Source: a candidate division CSSED10-310 bacterium (GTDB taxonomy: Bacteria > CSSED10-310 > JAFGJC01). Taken from it: a stretch of 64,000 nucleotides of DNA. Both the position numbers and the translations under genes were made by a program. The notes beneath the pieces were generated by a model. That model was given only the letters and a program-made list of their open reading frames with translations, was not told the DNA's origin and did no database searches. The stretch covers positions 62,001 to 126,000 of the forward strand of contig JAFGLW010000011.1 of the NCBI GenBank assembly GCA_016927905.1. Reading direction: 5' to 3'. Below, in pieces: positions 7,161 to 15,306 of the stretch. Each line of letters opens with the position of its first letter. Positions within the stretch are counted from its first letter, which is position 1.

Positions 7161-8975
7161 ATGCAGCGACAGGACGGCGGTTTCCAGAATCAGGTCATGG
7201 CGGTTCAATTCGCGATCCTGATCTTTTTCCTGGTTCTGGCACCCCTGTATCTTTCCGGATTGATTCCGCCGGGGCAGTGGTGCTGCGGAGTTTTTCCGGG
7301 GGATGGTCAATTGAATCTGTGGGCGCTGACCTGGCAATGGAGAACCCTTCCGTTTCAACCCACACAGCTATGGAATGCAAATGCATTCTATCCGGCAGCC
7401 AACTCCATTCTGGGCTCGGATCATCTTTTCAGTCTGGTCCTGCTGGGATTGCCGTTTTTCTGGGTCACCGGGAATCCTTTCCTGGCGTACCATGCCGTGC
7501 TGTTTTGTTCATTTGCCATCGGGGGTCTGGGATTTTTCATGCTGGGCAGGCTGGTGTTCAGAGACACCTGGGCTGCGGTTCTGAGCGGGACATATTTTGT
7601 CGTCGCCATCCCGCGAACGGTCCAGGCGGTCGGGCATATCCAGATCGCCCATTTCCAGTGGCTGCCCTGGTCCCTGTTTTTCCTGATACGATACCGTCAG
7701 ACCGGGCGGCAGCGGCATGCCGCCGGATTTGCAGCCGCTGCGGTTCTGCAGATTCTATCCTCATGGTACCTGGCTGTTTTTGAAGTCCTGGTTCTGGGTA
7801 TTGTCATTCCATTTTCATTTACCGGTGTCCGTAACCGAAGAATGGTTTTGACGCTTATGGCTGCTCTTGCCCTGATCGCCGCGGCAGTTATACCTTTTGC
7901 GCTGCCCTATGCCGGTTCGGCGTCAGCGGAATATTCCAACGTGGCAGCTGCGTCTGCTCGTGTTACCGATTACTTCACGCCGCCTGCGGGAACATTGTGG
8001 TCGCGCATTCTGGGTATTCAGGGGGGATGGGGAGAGCGGACCGTGTTTCCTGGTTATCTTGTTATTGCTCTGTGCCTGACCGCCGCAATCCAAATAGCCT
8101 GCTCCAGTCCGGTCCGGTCGCCTGATCCGGTCGGGCACCGTGCGTTCATCGGGGTTCTGATTGCAGGGGCGGCGGCATGGATGTTGAGCCTGGGACCGTT
8201 TGCCGGCGCTTCACAGCGGTTGCCGCTGCCCTTTTATTACCTTTCGGCGCTTTCGGAAACCATGTCCCAGATTCGGGCTCCCGCGCGATTTTCTCAAGTC
8301 GTTATCGCGACTCTGGCCCTGGCGTCCGGCTGGTCGCTGTTTCAAATCCGCACCGGTCTGGCCGGGAAAAAGCTTAAAAATGGATTGGCGTCGGCGGTGG
8401 TCTGTGCAGTTCTGATCGAGCAGTTTCCGTTCACCCGGTTCACTCCGGCAGTCACACCCCGTCCGGATGTCTATCAATGGCTGAGTCATGAACCGGAAAA
8501 CACGGTCATTGCTGAGATTCCGGAGTATTATGGAACCGAACTATGGAGTTTCTCAGCGGAATACATGTTGTTTTCTATTTTTCACGAGAAAAAAGTCGTT
8601 AACGGATATACCCGGAATATCCCGGAAGATTATCCGGAACATGCTCGATGGCTGGCTGATTTTCCCGATCATGAAGCGCTGGTCGGTCTGGGCCGGCTGG
8701 GTGTGGATTATATCGTGATACATCGCCGTAAATTCTTCCAGGAAAAATTTCTGGAACAATTTACCGGTTTGCAGTCCGGCCGGGAGCAGATCGATGCCGC
8801 AAACGACATGATCAATGAGTTCAACCGCTATTATTCCGATTGTTACTGCCCGGCGGGAGAAGCGGCCGTCCAACGGGTGCTGACATCACCCCATCTGGAA
8901 CTGATCCGCCGGTTTGATGATGATTATGTATTCAGAATTCGGGAAGAAATACTGTTGCCTAACGAGAATGGGTAA
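7161..8975 (+). CDS. Polytopic membrane protein, GT-C glycosyltransferase-like
   Basis: 604 residues; ATG at 7161, with another possible start at 7197 or so. The first 400 residues contain about 10-11 hydrophobic segments. Between the first two, a loop with FPGDGQLNLWALTWQWR carries acidic residues where GT-C enzymes place their catalytic Asp, and the loop following contains NANAFYPAANSILGSDHL. The last 180 residues form a soluble domain (VYQWLSHEPENTVIAEIPEY, GLGRLGVDYIVIHRRKF) like the extracytoplasmic domain of YfhO/PMT-like proteins. This layout suggests transfer of a sugar from a lipid carrier on the periplasmic side. No specific acceptor can be named. It has no co-directional neighbour. 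Confidence 0.6.
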   Translation: MQRQDGGFQNQVMAVQFAILIFFLVLAPLYLSGLIPPGQWCCGVFPGDGQLNLWALTWQWRTLPFQPTQLWNANAFYPAANSILGSDHLFSLVLLGLPFFWVTGNPFLAYHAVLFCSFAIGGLGFFMLGRLVFRDTWAAVLSGTYFVVAIPRTVQAVGHIQIAHFQWLPWSLFFLIRYRQTGRQRHAAGFAAAAVLQILSSWYLAVFEVLVLGIVIPFSFTGVRNRRMVLTLMAALALIAAAVIPFALPYAGSASAEYSNVAAASARVTDYFTPPAGTLWSRILGIQGGWGERTVFPGYLVIALCLTAAIQIACSSPVRSPDPVGHRAFIGVLIAGAAAWMLSLGPFAGASQRLPLPFYYLSALSETMSQIRAPARFSQVVIATLALASGWSLFQIRTGLAGKKLKNGLASAVVCAVLIEQFPFTRFTPAVTPRPDVYQWLSHEPENTVIAEIPEYYGTELWSFSAEYMLFSIFHEKKVVNGYTRNIPEDYPEHARWLADFPDHEALVGLGRLGVDYIVIHRRKFFQEKFLEQFTGLQSGREQIDAANDMINEFNRYYSDCYCPAGEAAVQRVLTSPHLELIRRFDDDYVFRIREEILLPNENG

Positions 8976-9227
8976 TGGTGAATTCAGATTTATCGCTGAA
9001 TTCAACCTGTATACCATTCAGTCCAACCGAGCAGACCGGCCAGCGGCAGGAGCCTGTCGGGAATTCCCGGCAGGTTGTCCATCCAGACGTGTGGATCCGG
9101 AGGGGATCGATATCTCCCTTTCGGGTATTCATGGGCCTGCATCATTCCGTCGTTAACCGGAACGGACATCACCTCATTACTTGTGGCAAACGATGCTTTA
9201 TTGTGAGAAAAAACAGGTACCCTGCAT
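8976..9227. other. Gene-free interval with two near-perfect palindromes
   Basis: The 252 bases between the membrane-protein gene and the 3' end of the pseudouridine synthase gene hold no convincing ORF. Five bases after the stop codon is an 8-bp inverted repeat (8980-8987 with 8996-9003, 8-base loop). A second, 22-base palindrome at 9053-9074 pairs throughout if one U-G is allowed. Neither is followed by a T-run, so they are not classical intrinsic terminators. They may act as 3'-end stabilising hairpins for the two converging transcripts. Confidence 0.4.
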
Positions 9228-9923
9228 TCATCGCGGATCAAACCAAGGCCAGTGCCGGGGACGTGGAGATTCAAGCTGCAATTGCCTTCCGTCCGCGGGA
9301 TGGCGGATCATGATGTTTTTTGCCCAGAGCGCAATCATCCCCGGATTTTTCAGGACTTCATGACTCCCGTATTTCCGATCCGCCAGAACGGGATAGCCCC
9401 GGTGAGACAACTGAATACGGATCTGATGGCTTCTGCCGCTCAGCAGCTGAATTTCCAAAAGACTGCGACCGGACCGGCTGCCCAGAACCGTGTAACTCAG
9501 TCGTGCGGATTTCGCGCCGTTTTCACCAGGACGTGCGATCCGGCTCATGCGCCGTATCTTGTCCCGGGCGATGAAGTTCTCCAGTATGCCTTGCCCCCGG
9601 GGGATTCCATGCACGACAGCCCAGTAAATCTTTTCCGCTGTCCGTTCCCGGAACTGTCGGCTCAGTTCAGCCGCCGCCTGTCTTGTTTTTCCGAATACGA
9701 CGATTCCGGCCACAGGACGATCCAGGCGGTGAATCAATCCCAGAAACGGCTGTTGATTGGAGATTGCGGAGGTCATGAACCGAGTTTTGGTATAGGTCAG
9801 AAGATCCAGGTCGCCGGTGGCATCGGATTGAGCCAGGACACCGGGCGGTTTGTAGACCGCGATCAGATGATCATCCTCGTAGATCAGGGTGATCTGCCTG
9901 ATCAGGTTATGCGATCGGTTCAT
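9228..9923 (-). CDS. RluA-family pseudouridine synthase
   Basis: 231 residues from the ATG at 9921-9923, preceded by AGGAG at 11 bases; longer in-frame starts add residues with no similarity. The family core is clear: YEDDHLIAVYKPPGVLAQ, the catalytic motif LIHRLDRPVAGIVVFGKT with the catalytic Asp in HRLD, and SGRSHQIRIQLSHRGYPVLADRKYG. There is no N-terminal S4 domain, so it is of the shorter RluA/RluC/TruC kind. It would isomerise uridine to pseudouridine in rRNA or tRNA; the target base cannot be told. Divergent from the methyltransferase gene across 92 bases. Confidence 0.93.
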   Translation of the reverse strand: MNRSHNLIRQITLIYEDDHLIAVYKPPGVLAQSDATGDLDLLTYTKTRFMTSAISNQQPFLGLIHRLDRPVAGIVVFGKTRQAAAELSRQFRERTAEKIYWAVVHGIPRGQGILENFIARDKIRRMSRIARPGENGAKSARLSYTVLGSRSGRSLLEIQLLSGRSHQIRIQLSHRGYPVLADRKYGSHEVLKNPGMIALWAKNIMIRHPADGRQLQLESPRPRHWPWFDPR

Positions 9924-10015
9924 GTCTGGTGCCGCTCCTGATTTCATGTCCATTCCAATGATCGGTTGACTGGGCCGGATAGACATTTTAGCATGGCAAT
10001 GAGTTATGTTGAAAC

Positions 10016-10903
10016 ATGCAAAGGATATATCGTACCGTGATGGAAACAACAGGATTCGACGATTACGAAATGCTTGATGCCGGCAACGGGCGCCGGCTGG
10101 AGCGGTTCGGCGAAATTATTCTGGACCGGCCGGCACCCCAGTCGCTGTGGCCGATTTCCCTGCCGTTGTCTGAATGGAACGGAGCTCATGCAGTATATCA
10201 TAGGTCCGGCACAGGTGGGGGACGGTGGGAGATCCGGAAACAAGTGTCGGATTCCTGGCGGATCCGCTGGGCCGGAACGGTATTTAACTTGAAACTGACC
10301 GGTTTCGGTCATCTGGGTTTTTTCCCGGAGCAGACCGCTTGCTGGCAATGGATCCGAGATCATGCCGTATTGACAAATGGCCGGTGCAGCGTGCTGAACC
10401 TTTTCGCCTACACCGGCGGGTCGACGGTTGCAGCGGCGAAAGCGGGTGCGGAAATCTGCCATGTGGACGGTTCCAGCGGCGCGATCGGATGGGCCCGGGA
10501 GAACATGGCTGCGAACGGGCTGCAGGATCATCCAGTACGCTGGATAACGGATGATGTGCTCAAATTCGCCCGGCGGGAGGTCAACCGCCGGCGCAGGTAT
10601 GACGGAATCATTCTCGATCCGCCGGCGTTCGGACGCGGACCCAAAGGGCAGGTATGGAAAATGGAGCGGGATCTGCCGGAACTGCTCCGGATTTTTTCAG
10701 GTCTGATCAGTGATATGCCCGCATTCATGCTTTTCACCTGCCACTCGGTCCACCTATCGGCTCCGGGTCTTTCGAACATGCTTTCCATGCTGTTCGAAAA
10801 TCATGAAGGCTCGATCCGGACAGGCGATCTGGTGATCCGGCCGTCCCACGGGAAGAATCTTTTCCCGGCGGGATTCTATGGTTGCTGGTCCCGGAAGGAC
10901 TGA
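10016..10903 (+). CDS. Class I SAM-dependent methyltransferase (RlmI/RlmL-like)
   Basis: 295 residues; the ATG at 10016 is used, though GTG at 10037 or ATG at 10040 may be the true start. The N-terminal 110 residues resemble the small domain found before RlmI/PUA-linked methyltransferases. The catalytic domain shows SAM motif I (LNLFAYTGGSTVAAAKAGA, about residue 127), motif II with VDGSSGAIGWARENMAANGL, and the active-site motif ILDPPAFGRGPKG near residue 200. The DPPAFG form is typical of RlmI-type enzymes and related RNA methyltransferases. The likely role is rRNA base methylation, which fits the neighbouring pseudouridine synthase. It ends exactly where the convergent phasin-like gene ends. 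Confidence 0.85.
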   Translation: MQRIYRTVMETTGFDDYEMLDAGNGRRLERFGEIILDRPAPQSLWPISLPLSEWNGAHAVYHRSGTGGGRWEIRKQVSDSWRIRWAGTVFNLKLTGFGHLGFFPEQTACWQWIRDHAVLTNGRCSVLNLFAYTGGSTVAAAKAGAEICHVDGSSGAIGWARENMAANGLQDHPVRWITDDVLKFARREVNRRRRYDGIILDPPAFGRGPKGQVWKMERDLPELLRIFSGLISDMPAFMLFTCHSVHLSAPGLSNMLSMLFENHEGSIRTGDLVIRPSHGKNLFPAGFYGCWSRKD

Positions 10904-11386
10904 TCAGGTCCCGGAAGGACCCGGTTTTGGTTTTCCAGTGGATTTCCTGGCATTTTTCGGGGAAGATTTTTTCGCGGATTTCCGGGAACGCGGCTGACGG
11001 GTCTTCCGGATGCTGGCCAGCAGCGAATCGAGACGTTTGTTCATGAGGTCCAGCTTCTCTTCCACGGATTTGAGATCATTGATGGTGGCGATGTGCAGAG
11101 CGTTCAGAGTGCGCTGCATGCCCGCATCGATTCGATCGGTTATCTTCCGCACTCCTCCCCGAATCGCATCCCTGGCTTCTTTCTTGGCTTTTTCCCCTTC
11201 GGTCCGGCTCATCTTTCCCCCATCAACCAACCGATCGATATGTCGATCGATTACTGTTTCCGTTGCCTCCATCAGACTGATCCGGCTGGTGACCATCAGT
11301 TTGAAAATCTCCACCGTATCCTTGAATGACAGAGCGATATTCACATTACTCTCCGATTTGGCATCGTCATGACTCTCATTTTTCAT
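10904..11386 (-). CDS. Phasin-like helical protein with basic C-terminal tail
   Basis: 160 residues from ATG at 11386, which follows GAGGAGG. Residues 20-125 are almost wholly helical and amphipathic (DTVEIFKLMVTSRISLMEATET, TINDLKSVEEKLDLMNKRLDSL), like phasins and the PhaI/PhaF group of polyhydroxyalkanoate granule proteins. The tail from about 130 is rich in Lys, Ser, Arg and Pro (RKSAKKSSPKNARKSTGKPK), as in the DNA-binding tail of PhaF. The gene overlaps the PHA-regulator gene by 11 bases, which supports the granule link. No PHA synthase is in the window, so the storage role is an inference from context. Confidence 0.65.
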   Translation of the reverse strand: MKNESHDDAKSESNVNIALSFKDTVEIFKLMVTSRISLMEATETVIDRHIDRLVDGGKMSRTEGEKAKKEARDAIRGGVRKITDRIDAGMQRTLNALHIATINDLKSVEEKLDLMNKRLDSLLASIRKTRQPRSRKSAKKSSPKNARKSTGKPKPGPSGT

Positions 11387-11939
11387 CCGGTTGCCTCCTC
11401 GACCGGCGTTCCAGCTCCGCGATTTTTGCATCCAGCAGTTCCAGTTTTCCCTTCAACCGTTCGGTATCATTCAGCGTCGGCAGCTTCAGAAGTCCTTTTT
11501 TCAGTCGTTCGTTGAACAGGGCCGTTATCCAGTCGGCGAATCTTTCCAACTGCTCCCGAACAGCTTCCCAGTCCAGCCTCTTCCGGTCCTCGTCGGTCCC
11601 GCCATGGCGGCGCAGCGGACTCCTGGATAAATCGTGCTCGACCTTCTCTGCAACCTCCCGGCCAATCTCCACCGTCCGCTGAAAGACTTTGCGGAATGCA
11701 TTTTCACCCTGGGAAAACCATGTTTTCAGGCCTTCCAGCGGCAGCTTCTGCCGTTCTTCGGTCCGCATGATAATCTGAATCAGCACCTGCCGGCTGATAT
11801 CCTCACCCGTCTTCTGATCGATCACCTTGACCTGCTCCTGATTCCGCAGCATGGTTTCAACATCCTTGAGGGTGATGTATGAGCTGGTCGCGGTGTCGTA
11901 CAGTTTCCGGTTCTGGTACCGTTTAATGATCCGATCCAT
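11376..11939 (-). CDS. Polyhydroxyalkanoate synthesis regulator, PhaR-type DNA-binding domain
   Basis: 187 residues; ATG at 11939 after GGGAGGTG. Residues 1-62 match the PHB/PHA accumulation regulator DNA-binding domain: RIIKRYQNRKLYDTATSSYI then TLKDVETMLRNQEQVKVIDQ and GEDISRQVLIQIIMRTEE. In known systems this domain represses phasin genes and also senses PHA granules. Residues 65-187 are helical with Lys/Arg/Glu-rich stretches and an end segment (LKGKLELLDAKIAELERRS) likely to form a coiled coil. It is translationally coupled to the phasin-like gene downstream. The domain call is secure; the target genes are not known. Confidence 0.9.
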   Translation of the reverse strand: MDRIIKRYQNRKLYDTATSSYITLKDVETMLRNQEQVKVIDQKTGEDISRQVLIQIIMRTEERQKLPLEGLKTWFSQGENAFRKVFQRTVEIGREVAEKVEHDLSRSPLRRHGGTDEDRKRLDWEAVREQLERFADWITALFNERLKKGLLKLPTLNDTERLKGKLELLDAKIAELERRSRRQPDEK

Positions 11940-12028
11940 TAAAACACCTCCCGGTTAAACCATCTCATGAAACCCAGCATACACGAAATGATGCATCGCG
12001 TCAAGTGGAATTTGATCTGGAAAGGGAA

Positions 12029-13231
12029 TTACTTGATGTAGTAGTCGAGCAGTTTCAGGACGGCTGCAATGATGGTATCCACATCCTGATCGCTCAGCAG
12101 GGGGTAGAGGGGGATGGAGAGAATCCGTTCGGAGACCCGTGCCGCGTTGGGGCAGAGCGGCACCTGTTCAGGATATCGGTTCCGGTAGTAGTGCTGGGCC
12201 AGCAGGGACCGGAAGTGTATGCCGATCCCGATGTTTTCCTTTTCCAGGGCTTGCATGAAGAGGTTCCGATCGATTTTCAGGTTGTCCGGGTTGAGTTGAA
12301 GAATGTAGATATAGTGAGCGTGATGGGCTTCGGGCAGGGTGATAACGGGAATCAATCCGGGATGATCCCTGAAGGCTGCGTCATAACGGGCGGCGATCTC
12401 GGTTCGGCGCTGGGCGAACCCGTTGATTTTTTCCAGTTGCCGCAGTCCGATTGCCGCCTGGATGTCGAACATGTTGTATTTGTATCCGGGTTCGATTGTT
12501 TCCCAATGTTGGTATCCCGGCATATTATATCGTTTCCAGGCGTCTTTGGAGATCCCGAAAATGGAGAGTGTGAGGGCGCGTTCCATGATTTCGGGATTGT
12601 TGCCTGCCAGAGCGCCCCCTTCTCCACAGGTGATATTTTTGGTGGCGTAGAAGCTGTAAGCGCTGAGATCGCCGTATTGTGCCAGCGGTTTTCCGTTCCA
12701 CCGGCTTTCGATGGCGTGGGCCGAATCCTGGACAATGAACAGCTCGTGTTGCCGGCAGAGAGATTCCAGGGCATCCATATCGCAGGGTTGACCGGCCATA
12801 TGAACGGGGATGACCGCCTTTGTTGCCTTGGTGATGCGATCCCGGACGGATCGCATATCCAGGTTCAAGGTACCGGCATCGACATCGGCGAACCGGATTT
12901 CCGCGCCCCGGTGCAACACGACATTTGCGGTTGCCGGGAAGGTGATGGGAGAAGTAATGACTTCGTCTCCCGGTCCGATATCGAGCAGAATGAGCGCCAG
13001 GTGCAAGGCGGAAGTGCACGAATTCAGGCATACCACATGTTTCACCTGCAGATACTCCGCCAGTTGCTTCTCGAACTGCTTTGTTCTGGGTCCTGTCGTA
13101 AGCCATCCGGATTTCAGGGTTTCGACCACTTCCGAGATTTCCTCTTCCCCGATCCAGGCTCTGGCGAAGTTCAAAAAACCGGAGCGGACCGGTTTTCCAC
13201 CCGCCACAGCAGGCAGTGTATCAATTGTCAT
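12029..13231 (-). CDS. DegT/DnrJ/EryC1/StrS-family PLP-dependent aminotransferase
   Basis: 400 residues; ATG at 13231 with GAGGAGACC ribosome site. The family hallmarks are in order: FARAWIGEEEISEVVETLKSG with SGWLTTGP, LNSCTSALHLAL (69-80), DVDAGTLNLD, IPVHMAGQPCDMDAL, VQDSAHAIES and the PLP lysine K198 in AYSFYATKNI. These enzymes aminate a keto-sugar bound to a nucleotide, using glutamate as donor. It is one base downstream of the VanZ-like gene. Nearby mannose-nucleotide genes on the other strand suggest a role in surface polysaccharide. It could alternatively be the GnnB-type partner of the oxidoreductase next to lpxA; sequence alone does not decide. Confidence 0.93.
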   Translation of the reverse strand: MTIDTLPAVAGGKPVRSGFLNFARAWIGEEEISEVVETLKSGWLTTGPRTKQFEKQLAEYLQVKHVVCLNSCTSALHLALILLDIGPGDEVITSPITFPATANVVLHRGAEIRFADVDAGTLNLDMRSVRDRITKATKAVIPVHMAGQPCDMDALESLCRQHELFIVQDSAHAIESRWNGKPLAQYGDLSAYSFYATKNITCGEGGALAGNNPEIMERALTLSIFGISKDAWKRYNMPGYQHWETIEPGYKYNMFDIQAAIGLRQLEKINGFAQRRTEIAARYDAAFRDHPGLIPVITLPEAHHAHYIYILQLNPDNLKIDRNLFMQALEKENIGIGIHFRSLLAQHYYRNRYPEQVPLCPNAARVSERILSIPLYPLLSDQDVDTIIAAVLKLLDYYIK

Positions 13232-13232
13232 A

Positions 13233-13649
13233 TCAGGTCTCCTCGGCTTGGCCAGGTTGGGTGATCAGGCGAAACACGATCCGGGCGGCCAGAGCGCTCG
13301 AGATGTCCCAAAAGATGTCGATCCAGCTGGCATGACGGGTGGGTATGAACGATTGGTGCCATTCATCGGATATTCCATATAGAGCTGCCATGATAAGGGC
13401 GATGTTGTCAAGGCGGGATCCACGGTCGAGAAACCATCCGATCAATGCCAGGCGGGCCAGGAAAAAGAATGTGAAATAGCAGAGCATGTGCAGAATCCAG
13501 TCCGGAACCCGGCAGGCTGCCGGTGAAAGCGGGCGGGAGGAAATGTGAAAGATAAGCAGCATGTAAAGCACCAGCGGAACGGCAGCCAGTTTCCGGTACC
13601 GTCCCGTTTTTCCGGGAAGTCGTTTGTTTCGTTCCGGAGACAAGGCCAT
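13233..13649 (-). CDS. VanZ-family membrane protein
   Basis: 138 residues with four hydrophobic segments (about 22-40, 48-72, 80-95 and 105-125). The conserved VanZ signature is present as GISDEWHQSFIPTRHASWID followed by IFWDISSA. VanZ-like proteins are small inner-membrane proteins of uncertain role, named after a teicoplanin-resistance protein of enterococci. There is no resistance context here. It is directly upstream of, and presumably co-transcribed with, the aminotransferase gene. The ribosome-binding site is weak. Confidence 0.88.
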   Translation of the reverse strand: MALSPERNKRLPGKTGRYRKLAAVPLVLYMLLIFHISSRPLSPAACRVPDWILHMLCYFTFFFLARLALIGWFLDRGSRLDNIALIMAALYGISDEWHQSFIPTRHASWIDIFWDISSALAARIVFRLITQPGQAEET

Positions 13650-13735
13650 ATCTCAAAGGGTATCAGCAACCCGGAACAGGCTCAATACGAGGAGGCAATC
13701 CGGGAGCGGTTCAATTCGGGTATTGACGCTTGCAG

Positions 13736-13764
13736 TTGAAACGGTTCATGCTTGTCTGTAGACT
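13736..13764 (+). promoter_or_regulatory. Possible promoter for the GDP-mannose genes
   Basis: TTGAAA (13736-13741) and TAGACT (13759-13764) are separated by 17 bases, 52 bases before the ATG of the isomerase gene. The -35 differs from consensus at one base and the -10 at two. The region is the divergent gap between the VanZ-like gene and the mannose genes. Confidence 0.35.
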
Positions 13765-13815
13765 CGACTGATGCTTTACTCGCCTTGATCGGACGTGGCG
13801 GGTGGGGAGGTATCG

Positions 13816-14190
13816 ATGAAAACAGTGGAGAAACCCTGGGGCCGCGAAATCTGGATTGCGTATGATAACGGCAGGTATGCCGGGAAACTGCTCGAGATCA
13901 GGGCGGGTCACCGCCTGAGCCTTCAATATCATCAAAAAAAACATGAGACGCTGTATTTACTGGACGGTAAAATCAGGTTTCTTCTGGAGGACGACAGCGG
14001 AAACCTGGTGGATGAAGTAATCGTTCCGGGTGGTATTAAGATTGTTCCGCCGGGTTCAAAGCACCGGATGGAAGCGATCCGGGATTCCCGGTTCATCGAA
14101 TTTTCATCGCCGGAACTGGACGATGTTGTCCGCATTGAAGATGACTACAGCCGTATACCGGATAAGAGATCCGATCAAATGGAGACTTGA
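13816..14190 (+). CDS. Cupin-type mannose-6-phosphate isomerase
   Basis: 124 residues from ATG 13816, five bases after GGGGAGG. The sequence is a single cupin domain like the C-terminal part of two-domain ManC/AlgA enzymes: EKPWGREIWIA, then AGHRLSLQYHQKKHETLYLLDG giving the His/His/Glu metal ligands, and IVPPGSKHRMEAI with the last His. It should interconvert fructose-6-phosphate and mannose-6-phosphate. The guanylyltransferase gene follows after four bases, so the two activities that are fused in many ManC proteins are split here. Some cupins of this type act on other sugars, but the context supports mannose. Confidence 0.85.
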   Translation: MKTVEKPWGREIWIAYDNGRYAGKLLEIRAGHRLSLQYHQKKHETLYLLDGKIRFLLEDDSGNLVDEVIVPGGIKIVPPGSKHRMEAIRDSRFIEFSSPELDDVVRIEDDYSRIPDKRSDQMET

Positions 14191-14194
14191 CCGG

Positions 14195-15277
14195 ATGAAC
14201 CTGTATTGTGTCATACTGGCCGGCGGCAGGGGAAAGCGTTTCTGGCCGGTCAGCCGCAGGCAAACGCCCAAGCAGTATCTCCCCATCGTCGGATCCCGAC
14301 CGATGATCCGGCAGACGGCGGACCGGATATCCCCATTGATTCCCATGCATCGGGTGATGGTCGTGACCGGCCGGCATCTCAGATCGAGTCTGTTGAAGGT
14401 GATGCCTGATCTGGATTCTGCCAATATTTTCCTGGAACCGGTGGGACGCAATACGGCACCTGCCATTGCCTGGCCTTGCATCCAACTGGTCCGGACGGAT
14501 CCGGATGCGGTTCTGGCGGTCCTGGCATCCGATCATGTTATCGGCGATGAAACCGCATTCCGGAATCAGCTGAAATCTGGAGTCGAGCTGGCCTGGAAAG
14601 ACCGGTCCATCGTTACCCTGGGTATTCGGCCGATCCGGCCGGAGACGGGATACGGGTATCTCAAAACCCCGGGTATGCCCGAACCGGTCTGTGGAATTCC
14701 CTGCTACCGGATCGAGAGATTTGTGGAGAAACCGGATCGGAGAACCGCGCAGCGGTATCTGGATCAACCGGGATATTTCTGGAACAGCGGAATGTTCATT
14801 TTCCGGGCGGATCGTATGGTTGAGGAAATCCGGAGGCATCAGCCCCGGATATTCGCCGGTATCAATTCGATTCTCGATTCGGGGAATTCCGAGCAGGTTG
14901 TAGACCGGATCTTTCCGTCCCTTCCGGACATATCCATTGATTACGGGATCATGGAAAAAGCCGCTGGTATCAGGATGCTGGCTGTTGATTTTCCATGGGC
15001 GGATGTGGGCAGCTGGGCCGCACTATTCGATCATCTGTCCGATGCCGGAGATGGGAACCGTATTCAGGAAGGTTCCGCTGGAAAGAGGTTATTTATTGAT
15101 TCGAAAAACGTTATGGTGCATGGTGACAGGCGGTTCGTTGCCGTCATCGGAGTCGATGATGTGATCGTTGTTGAAACCGACGATGCGCTTCTGGTCTGCC
15201 GGCGCGACCGTTCTCAGGATGTGGGTGAGGTCGTGAAACGATTGGAGCAGGACCCTGGGCGAAATCAATATATATGA
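14195..15277 (+). CDS. manC: Mannose-1-phosphate guanylyltransferase
   Basis: 360 residues from ATG 14195, four bases after the isomerase stop. The nucleotidyltransferase signature ILAGGRGKRFWPVSR (residues 7-21) with KQYLP, then EPVGRNTAPAIA, LASDHVI, and the mannose-binding stretch RIERFVEKPDRRTAQRYL and FWNSGMFIFRAD identify the enzyme. It forms GDP-mannose from mannose-1-phosphate and GTP. The C-terminal isomerase domain of bifunctional ManC is absent and is supplied by the preceding gene. No phosphomannomutase is in the window. GDP-mannose would feed the glycosyltransferases and export block at 32-37 kb. Confidence 0.93.
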   Translation: MNLYCVILAGGRGKRFWPVSRRQTPKQYLPIVGSRPMIRQTADRISPLIPMHRVMVVTGRHLRSSLLKVMPDLDSANIFLEPVGRNTAPAIAWPCIQLVRTDPDAVLAVLASDHVIGDETAFRNQLKSGVELAWKDRSIVTLGIRPIRPETGYGYLKTPGMPEPVCGIPCYRIERFVEKPDRRTAQRYLDQPGYFWNSGMFIFRADRMVEEIRRHQPRIFAGINSILDSGNSEQVVDRIFPSLPDISIDYGIMEKAAGIRMLAVDFPWADVGSWAALFDHLSDAGDGNRIQEGSAGKRLFIDSKNVMVHGDRRFVAVIGVDDVIVVETDDALLVCRRDRSQDVGEVVKRLEQDPGRNQYI

Positions 15278-15306
15278 AACACGGGTACGGGTTTCAGGAG
15301 GTCAGC

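Noticed and set aside
9002-9274. Reverse-strand 90-codon open frame after the pseudouridine synthase
   Set aside because: It overlaps the synthase 3' end, lies over two palindromes, has no ribosome-binding site and no recognisable domain or protein-like hydrophobic pattern.
10887-10920. 14-base direct repeat at the ends of the methyltransferase and phasin-like genes, considered as an att or insertion footprint
   Set aside because: The repeat is short and isolated, no mobile gene is near, and both copies encode sensible C-terminal residues.
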